Shown here: in pieces, positions 14,939 to 19,247 of the stretch
How positions within the stretch are numbered: position 1 is the first letter of the stretch
How the letters are laid out: the number at the start of each line of letters is the position of its first letter
DNA from: Sedimentisphaerales bacterium
GTDB lineage: Bacteria; Planctomycetota; Phycisphaerae; Sedimentisphaerales; SG8-4
NCBI GenBank assembly: GCA_016932895.1
Contig: JAFGCA010000411.1
Location: forward strand, 1 to 19,247
Direction: 5' to 3'
DNA: 19,247 nt
Notes under the pieces: generated by a model
Databases searched by the model: none
Told to the model about the DNA's origin: nothing
What the model saw: only the letters and a program-made list of their open reading frames with translations
Made by a program: the position numbers and the translations under genes

Positions 14939-16597
14939 CTACACAGTTTCTTTCTGTATTCTGATCAAACCGTCCGTCGTTGCGCTTCCACCGTGAAACC
15001 AGATCACGTGCGACATGCAGTAGCGGTAACGCCCGGTCCTTGTTGTGCCGTCGGCATATTCCAGCTTGATCAGCTCGCCGTCTCGTATATGGCTCATGAG
15101 GCGCGAAATCGCGCAAGGTTCTATCGGGTCTGCCTCGGCTACACATATCCACTCTCGCGTCTGCATCTCGACGTCTGGCGGACGTGACCGTTTTCTGTCG
15201 AGTATAGAGGTCAGAGCGCCAGTGCCATCCCTTATGTCCGCATCGCAAATATCAGCAATGCCTTGGAACTCCACTCGGTCGTTTTCGGTCACACCCTCGT
15301 CCCCAGTACCCCCGGCAAATAGAGTGACTATGACGGGCCGCTTCGTACCATCTCCCCTGCGAAGCGTCCGGCCGATGCGCTGCACCCGCTGACGTGCAGA
15401 CCGCGTAGAAGCGGCGAGAATAGCGCCGTCAACATCCGGGATGTCAACTCCTTCGTCGAGGCTGCGGCACACGATTAGGGCTGCCGCCTTCTGATCCCTG
15501 AACCGCTGCAGGACTCTGGTGCGTTCATCACGGTTCATCTGACTGTGGAAAGTCTTGCACCACATTGCCGAGCCACGTGTCAAACGCTTTTGCAGGCGTC
15601 TGGCCGCATGCAATGCAATACGGTCATTGACTTGTTCAGCGGCTGCGATACGCTCGAAGAACACGAGGATCTTCCGCCCCCTGGCGACGAATCGTCTCGT
15701 CAGTATTTCCGCCAGATTCATCTTCTCGGCAGCCATGTAATAAACTTCGGCACGGCGAAACAGGAGCAGAAAAAGCTTCTCAATCTCGGGTCCCCTGCCT
15801 GAACCCAGCGTGCCCATGAGCTGCTGGAGCCGCTTGAAAAGCCAGTGGTCGGGCACGTTGCGCAGTTCATGTGCATACGCTCGGAACACTTTGCGAAACT
15901 GGTCGCTGATTCTGTCGGAGAGTTCAAAGTATCTGTCGTTCTCAGAGGGTGTCAGATGTACGCGCACGTTACGGAGATCGAAGGAAGGAATCAAGCCGTC
16001 ACGGTAAGCCTCCCGGAAGCTGTAGGTCGTGACGATTTGGCCCAGACCCTCCGCTTTGTACGGGCCTATCGTCGCGGTTAGGCCCATACGATAAGACCAT
16101 TTGTACGAAGGACCAACGATTTGCCTCCAAACAGCCGCGTCGATGTAGTGGTGACACTCATCCGCAATCAATAAGCTCTTCCATTTGTCTCCGCAGCGAG
16201 GTTCCCAGCAATTCCGCCAGAGGTCTGCGGCGCGCCGTAGAGCAGACTGGATGGTCGCGACATATGCCAACGGTAGGATTTTGAATTCGTCGCGATAGCG
16301 ACCGCCGATCCTGCCAACCCGCCTTTCCGGAAAGCGTTCTCGTAGCTTTTCATACCATTGCTCCATCAGGGGTATGGTTGGCACAACTATAAGACTGCTA
16401 AGCGCCGGGTCTTGGTGAGAAAGCCTCGCCAAGGCTTCAATGGCCACGTGTGTTTTTCCGGACCCCGTCACGGCTTCGATGATTCCCCTTCGGCCTGCAT
16501 TTTCCCAGCAAGTGATAGCACGTATCTGCCAGCTGTAATCGGGGTCGCGAAGCGCAGCGTCAGGAACAACACACGGCAATGTGGATGAAGCACGCAT
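14939..16597 (-). CDS. SF2 DEAD/DEAH-box helicase
   Basis: 552 residues with a full set of SF2 helicase motifs: Q24 upstream, Walker A TGSGKT (44-49), motif Ia VVPTIPLMEQW, Walker B DECH (146-149), motif III LTAT (173-176), motif IV near LVFFERIAAAEQVN (311-324), motif V SLDEGVDIPDVDGAI (379-393) and motif VI QRVQRIGRTLRRG (403-415). The layout is closest to XPB/restriction-type translocases that act on duplex DNA. The C-terminal 100 residues hold a possible small beta-barrel (LIKLEYADGTTRTGRYRYCMSHVIWFHGG). No nuclease domain is seen. The ATG at 16597 has GGAGG 10 nt upstream. Diverged repeat copies lie 40 nt before the start and about 170 nt after the stop. Its neighbours suggest a defence or mobile-element role, by inference. 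Confidence 0.88.
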   Translation of the reverse strand: MRASSTLPCVVPDAALRDPDYSWQIRAITCWENAGRRGIIEAVTGSGKTHVAIEALARLSHQDPALSSLIVVPTIPLMEQWYEKLRERFPERRVGRIGGRYRDEFKILPLAYVATIQSALRRAADLWRNCWEPRCGDKWKSLLIADECHHYIDAAVWRQIVGPSYKWSYRMGLTATIGPYKAEGLGQIVTTYSFREAYRDGLIPSFDLRNVRVHLTPSENDRYFELSDRISDQFRKVFRAYAHELRNVPDHWLFKRLQQLMGTLGSGRGPEIEKLFLLLFRRAEVYYMAAEKMNLAEILTRRFVARGRKILVFFERIAAAEQVNDRIALHAARRLQKRLTRGSAMWCKTFHSQMNRDERTRVLQRFRDQKAAALIVCRSLDEGVDIPDVDGAILAASTRSARQRVQRIGRTLRRGDGTKRPVIVTLFAGGTGDEGVTENDRVEFQGIADICDADIRDGTGALTSILDRKRSRPPDVEMQTREWICVAEADPIEPCAISRLMSHIRDGELIKLEYADGTTRTGRYRYCMSHVIWFHGGSATTDGLIRIQKETV

Positions 16598-16638
16598 TTT
16601 TCTGTAGCCTCCACTGGAGGTTCTTCCGCAGTCTCGCC

Positions 16639-16698
16639 GATATCTGAAGACACCATGCTTAATTCAGAACCGAAACGAGCAAGGTGTCCCCGGAATTC
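16639..16698 (-). repeat. Palindromic repeat flanking the helicase, copy 2
   Basis: 60 nt matching copy 1 (14711-14770) at 47 positions by my count. The arms GACACCATGCT and AGCAAGGTGTC pair with one mismatch around an 18-nt spacer. On the minus strand the copy lies just upstream of the helicase start and forms the end of a 45-codon ORF. Confidence 0.7.
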
Positions 16699-16801
16699 CC
16701 TCACCATCTGTAGCCACCATGCCCTTTTCGCCGACACGATGCAAGACACGATGAGCAGCCCCCCCGATCATCTCTTCAACGGAGCATTCCTTCTCGCTCA
16801 T
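16664..16801 (-). CDS. Small ORF (45 aa) ending within the palindromic repeat
   Basis: A 45-residue ORF with AGGAG 7 nt upstream of its ATG (16801); an alternative in-frame ATG lies two codons upstream at 16807. The protein begins MSEKECSVEEMIGGAAHRVLHRV and ends GIPGTPCSFRF, with the last 13 residues or so encoded by repeat copy 2. It sits between the HicBA-like gene (38 nt upstream) and the helicase (66 nt downstream), all on the minus strand. No family is recognised. The good ribosome site argues for expression. It may be the start of an older gene cut short by insertion of the repeat, or a leader peptide. Alternatively it is a chance ORF. Confidence 0.4.
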   Translation of the reverse strand: MSEKECSVEEMIGGAAHRVLHRVGEKGMVATDGEGIPGTPCSFRF

Positions 16802-16839
16802 TTTCATTCTCCTATCGTCCGATTTGATCCATCCGACTT

Positions 16840-17460
16840 CTACGTGCTCTTGTTGCCCGCGCGAGAACCGGAGTCAGAAAGGAGACCGTCTACGCCATAA
16901 CGGCAGGCAATACTCCTGAGATGGTACCACCTTACGGGTGTCTCTGGCGGAGTATACAGGGGATACGACAACACAGGAGCGTCTGGATACCCTGGGAAGT
17001 GGCCGAAAAAGCAACTGTGATCGCTTGAGCGCTTCTCCCAGGAGATGCCCTGTGGCCTCAGGATTTCAACCAAGTCGATCAAGGGATATTCAGAAGGCCA
17101 CGGTTTTCCGTTGCGCAGGAAGGAATGGCTCTTGCGAATCTCAACAGCGAGCGTGACCGTCTCCGGTCCTGCGCATCTGTCATATTCCTCCATGGGCCAT
17201 TCAGTTCGCTCGGGCGGACGCCCGAGAAGCGATTGGTGCAACCTTCTCCACTCAGAGTGAACGAAATCACTGGCCCAGGAGTTCAGGCCCCTGCCTTGAC
17301 ATATTTGGTGCTGAATTCTCACGACCTCGTGCAACCGCGATATGGCCTCGCGCTTGGTCCTTCCCTCGCCAACGAGATCGAGTTCCAAACAATGCGCGAC
17401 ATAGGTGAAAGGCCCACGTGTGGCGCATACGCAGACATGGTGAGTTTCTTTCTCTGTCAT
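16840..17460 (-). CDS. HicB-like/HicA-like fused protein (possible toxin-antitoxin fusion)
   Basis: 206 residues from the ATG at 17460, which has GGAG 7 nt upstream. Residues 8-50 (HVCVCATRGPFTYVAHCLELDLVGEGRTKREAISRLHEVV) resemble HicB antitoxins. Residues 55-110 form a linker without a recognised fold. Residues 126-195 resemble HicA toxins: PLIDLVEILRPQGISWEKRSSDHSCFF, then a segment ending in YHLRSIACRYGVDG. In HicA a His in the GSH motif is catalytic for mRNA cleavage; here D147-H148 (SSDH) stands in that place. HicA and HicB are normally separate proteins, usually with hicA first, so this single chain with HicB first is unusual. The small ORF and the helicase follow on the same strand. 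Fusion of toxin to antitoxin could give intrinsic inhibition. The HicA part is the less certain half. Confidence 0.65.
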   Translation of the reverse strand: MTEKETHHVCVCATRGPFTYVAHCLELDLVGEGRTKREAISRLHEVVRIQHQICQGRGLNSWASDFVHSEWRRLHQSLLGRPPERTEWPMEEYDRCAGPETVTLAVEIRKSHSFLRNGKPWPSEYPLIDLVEILRPQGISWEKRSSDHSCFFGHFPGYPDAPVLSYPLYTPPETPVRWYHLRSIACRYGVDGLLSDSGSRAGNKST

Positions 17461-17701
17461 GGTGCTTCTCCTGCATAGAAAACTGGACATAACGGTTCGA
17501 CGCGCGTGGATGCCCAACACAGGCCAAGCAGTTGGGGCCGGGTACGACTCTTGTGGACGAGGTACCATTCCGTCTTCGCCAATGGTCAGTTCTCGAAACT
17601 CAACGTACTGGTCGTCTCATCAAAGGTGCAAGAATCCGCTGCTTGGGATATCGACCAAAAAGCAGGCCGACATAAACAAAAAACAGAAATAGTACCCGCA
17701 C

Positions 17702-17726
17702 GGGCAACGAGTTGCCCATCCTACTT
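17702..17726 (+). repeat. Hairpin repeat A, copy 1
   Basis: GGGCAA-CGAG-TTGCCC stem-loop followed by ATCCTACTT. It is identical over 25 nt to 18271-18295. Confidence 0.8.
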
Positions 17727-18005
17727 CGCTTGGCGTTCATCAGCGTTTATCCGCGTTCATCTGGGGCGAACTGAAGGTGTCAGGTACTCTTTTCGAGGGT
17801 GTTCTGCACTTCCAAGTCTCAACAACTGGAAAGTCTCTCCAGATCATCTCGGGATGGTGATGCAAGTCACGCCGGCAGAGAGGATTCGATCTCGCGCGGA
17901 GACGCAGAGGCGTTGGGAATGATAGTAGCACACCTTGAAAAGAATCTTCAACCCCTCTGCGTCCCTGCGCCTCTGCGTGAGAAAATGCATGTGAAAACAA
18001 ACGAT

Positions 18006-18071
18006 ATCGCACAGAGACGCGGAGGCGCAGAGGATGACGGAAAAGGAGATCGGCACGGTTGTGGTCGAGGA
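18006..18071 (+). repeat. GC-rich repeat B, copy 1
   Basis: 66 nt, including GAGACGCGGAGGCGC and GAGATCGGCAC, that match 18314-18379 at about 57 positions in the same orientation. Confidence 0.7.
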
Positions 18072-18083
18072 GAGAATCCGCAT

Positions 18084-18103
18084 GGGCTGAAGCCCATCCT
18101 ACG
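18084..18103 (+). repeat. Hairpin repeat A, diverged copy
   Basis: GGGCT-GA-AGCCC followed by ATCCTACG. It shares the stem ends and the ATCCTAC tail of repeat A but has a different stem centre, a compensatory change. Confidence 0.6.
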
Positions 18104-18270
18104 TTTCGCGCGTTGCGGAATCCGTGTGAATCCGGTGTCCATCCGTGTCTTCTGCATTGATCAAGGATGGTTGATAATTGATCATTTGCTCGGTGTTCTC
18201 TGAGAGCTCTGTGGCAAAAACCGGGTTTCCTCTGCGTTCCTCGGCGTCCTCCGCGGTTACGCACCCGCAT

Positions 18271-18295
18271 GGGCAACGAGTTGCCCATCCTACTT
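18271..18295 (+). repeat. Hairpin repeat A, copy 2
   Basis: Identical over 25 nt to 17702-17726: a 6-bp stem with a CGAG loop and an ATCCTACTT tail. Confidence 0.8.
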
Positions 18296-18313
18296 GGCTC
18301 GATTCACGCGGTT

Positions 18314-18379
18314 ATCGCGCGGAGACGCGGAGGCGCGGAGAATGACGGGAAATGAGATCGGCACTGTGGGGGTCGAGGA
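18314..18379 (+). repeat. GC-rich repeat B, copy 2
   Basis: Matches 18006-18071 at about 57 of 66 positions. It ends about 75 nt before the PIN-domain gene. A shorter related tract at 17893-17912 pairs (11 bp, 17902-17912) with an inverted copy at 17968-17978. Confidence 0.7.
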
Positions 18380-18453
18380 GGCGACGCGGGGCTGACAGAC
18401 AGCGCGGTGCTTGTTTCTTGTTCCGGGGGCGAAAATCGAGTAAGCTGGACACC

Positions 18454-18942
18454 ATGGGTAAGAGCGTTTACATCGAAACGTCGGTTATCAGCTATCTGAC
18501 GGCCCAACCGAGCAGGGACCTGCGTGCGGCCGCATGGCAACAAATTACCATGCAATGGTGGCAGCAGGAGCGGATCAAGTACGACCTGATCACATCGGCT
18601 TTGGCCGTTGCCGAGGCGTCGCAGGGCAATCCTGAGGCGGCAGAAAGGCGGCTGCAGGTCCTGGCGGATTTGCCCGAACTGACCGCGAGCGATGAAGCTG
18701 AGCATTTCGCAGCGAAACTCATACAGGACGGTGGCGTGCCTGTCGGTGCGGAGGGTGATGCGCTTCACATTGCCATTGCGGCCATCCACGAAGTGGACTA
18801 CCTGCTGACGTGGAACTGTCGGCACATCGACAATGCTGCGACAAAGCCCGTCATCCGTTCAATTTGTGCGGTCGCAGGCTACACCTGCCCGGAAATTTGT
18901 ACGCCGCTGGAGTTGCTTTCGGAGGAATCGTCTGATGTATAA
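18454..18942 (+). CDS. PIN-domain protein, VapC-like toxin
   Basis: 162 residues. The N-terminal strand KSVYIETSVISYLT carries E8 where most PIN domains have Asp, a variant known in this subfamily. Further acidic site residues are E54 (AVAEASQG) and D102 in GDALHIAIAA. The conserved segment YLLTWNCRHIDNA (116-128) and the tail CPEICTPLELL follow. This is the subfamily usually annotated as VapC-like or PIN toxin; VapC enzymes are Mg-dependent RNases that cut tRNA or rRNA. The ATG at 18454 is chosen from the start of the PIN strand; its ribosome site is weak. The next gene begins before its stop (8-nt overlap), so the two are translationally coupled and the overlapping gene is the likely antitoxin. 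Confidence 0.85.
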   Translation: MGKSVYIETSVISYLTAQPSRDLRAAAWQQITMQWWQQERIKYDLITSALAVAEASQGNPEAAERRLQVLADLPELTASDEAEHFAAKLIQDGGVPVGAEGDALHIAIAAIHEVDYLLTWNCRHIDNAATKPVIRSICAVAGYTCPEICTPLELLSEESSDV

Positions 18943-19093
18943 GGATGAGATTATTGCCGAGGTGTGGCGCAACCGCGAGGCCTACGTCGAGCAGCATGAG
19001 CACGATCTGAAGCGAATCGTCCAGGACCTGCGCCGGCGCGAACAGGAACATCCGTCGAAAGTGGTGGACCGGCGCCGAGAGCGACGCCAATAA
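18935..19093 (+). CDS. Small partner (probable antitoxin) of the PIN toxin
   Basis: 52 residues: MYKDEIIAEVWRNREAYVEQ, then HEHDLKRIVQDLRRREQEHP, then a basic tail ending RRRERRQ. The ATG at 18935 has GGAGG 9 nt upstream and overlaps the PIN stop by 8 nt. The sequence is helical and charged. It resembles small proteins often found directly after this type of PIN gene, which I believe are uncharacterised antitoxins. It lacks a recognisable AbrB, RHH or Phd DNA-binding motif, so it may neutralise the toxin without being the operon repressor. The order toxin then antitoxin is the reverse of most vapBC pairs. Confidence 0.75.
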   Translation: MYKDEIIAEVWRNREAYVEQHEHDLKRIVQDLRRREQEHPSKVVDRRRERRQ

Positions 19094-19138
19094 CACAGTG
19101 GATAAGGGGGAAATCCGGGCGGAAATCCGTGGACACCA

Positions 19139-19144
19139 TATAAT
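19139..19144 (+). promoter_or_regulatory. Candidate -10 box (TATAAT) before the right-edge gene
   Basis: A perfect TATAAT, 24 nt before the GTG at 19169. No clear -35 box lies 16-18 nt upstream. Confidence 0.35.
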
Positions 19145-19168
19145 GGCACTAAGTTAAGGAGGATCAAG

Positions 19169-19247
19169 GTGAAAGAAACGGCTTTCTTGCCTACCCCATC
19201 GGCGATATTTCGACCCAAGGGGCACTTGATGCAGCCTCCGGGCCGGA
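19169..19247 (+). CDS. Start of an unidentified gene, cut by the right edge
   Basis: A GTG with AGGAGG 6 nt upstream opens a frame of 26 codons that runs to the window end (VKETAFLPTPSAIFRPKGHL, then MQPPGR). The ribosome site is strong. Too little is visible for a family call. The spacing, leader and the GGACACCATA upstream could fit the start of an insertion-sequence transposase, but that is a guess. Confidence 0.35.
   Translation, partial: MKETAFLPTPSAIFRPKGHLMQPPGR

Larger units (their letters stand above)
17461..18453. repeat. Repeat-rich non-coding island
   Basis: About 990 nt with no ORF that has a credible ribosome site and family. It contains a 25-nt hairpin repeat in two exact copies (17702-17726 and 18271-18295), a related hairpin (18084-18103), two diverged copies of a 66-nt GC-rich repeat (18006-18071 and 18314-18379), a further partial copy at 17893-17912 with an inverted partner at 17968-17978, and short periodic tracts such as 17732-17766. 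These resemble non-coding dispersed repeats of large planctomycete genomes. No insertion-sequence ORF is seen. Confidence 0.7.

Noticed and set aside
14439..15248. 269-codon minus-strand frame spanning the convergent region and the helicase end
   Set aside because: It overlaps both the plus-strand helical protein and the helicase in another frame, and no ribosome site was found.
17740..18288. 182-codon minus-strand frame within the repeat island
   Set aside because: It consists of repeat-derived low-complexity sequence (HAFSHAEAQGRRG and similar) and has no ribosome site.
17461..18453. CRISPR array
   Set aside because: The repeats are few, irregularly spaced and of several families, with no unit of constant spacing and no cas genes nearby.

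Overview
The window looks like a GC-rich chromosomal segment of a planctomycete, most likely class Phycisphaerae. That placement is my inference from the gene families. They include an ECF sigma gene directly followed by a membrane Ser/Thr kinase with TPRs and a lectin-like C-terminus, a secreted kelch protein carrying dockerin-like EF-hand repeats, a Tat-exported Gfo/Idh/MocA oxidoreductase, and a second ECF sigma with a membrane anti-sigma-like partner. No rRNA, tRNA or CRISPR array was seen.

Left part (1-7922, all minus strand). A 605-codon frame, cut by the left window edge, joins a D-Ala-D-Ala-ligase-like ATP-grasp enzyme to an M20-peptidase-like region whose metal site looks degraded. 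Next is a probable three-gene operon (TFIIB-type zinc ribbon protein, 59-residue zinc ribbon, CPBP membrane protease). Then comes an operon of ECF sigma factor, one-TM anti-sigma-like protein (ATGA overlap) and secreted protein of unknown function, closed by a good terminator. A secreted kelch/dockerin/LamG protein follows, also with a strong terminator. The leaders of the ligase gene and of the sigma operon share a 27-nt element (hairpin plus G-run).

Middle part (8166-13947, plus strand). An ECF sigma factor and a 1100-residue kinase-TM-TPR-lectin protein probably form one signalling unit. A Tat-exported oxidoreductase follows.

Right part (13992-19247). This looks accessory. It holds an all-helical protein (possibly HEPN-like), an SF2 helicase bracketed by two diverged copies of a 60-nt palindromic repeat, a 45-codon ORF ending inside one copy, and a single protein that looks like HicB fused to HicA. 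About 1 kb of non-coding repeats follows, then a VapC-like PIN toxin with a small overlapping partner, and the first codons of a gene cut by the right edge. Base composition appears lower in GC here than to the left. Together these suggest a mobile or defence/toxin-antitoxin island, which is inference.

The strongest candidates for something undescribed are the ligase-M20 fusion, the HicB-HicA-like fusion next to the repeat-bracketed helicase, and the shared leader element.
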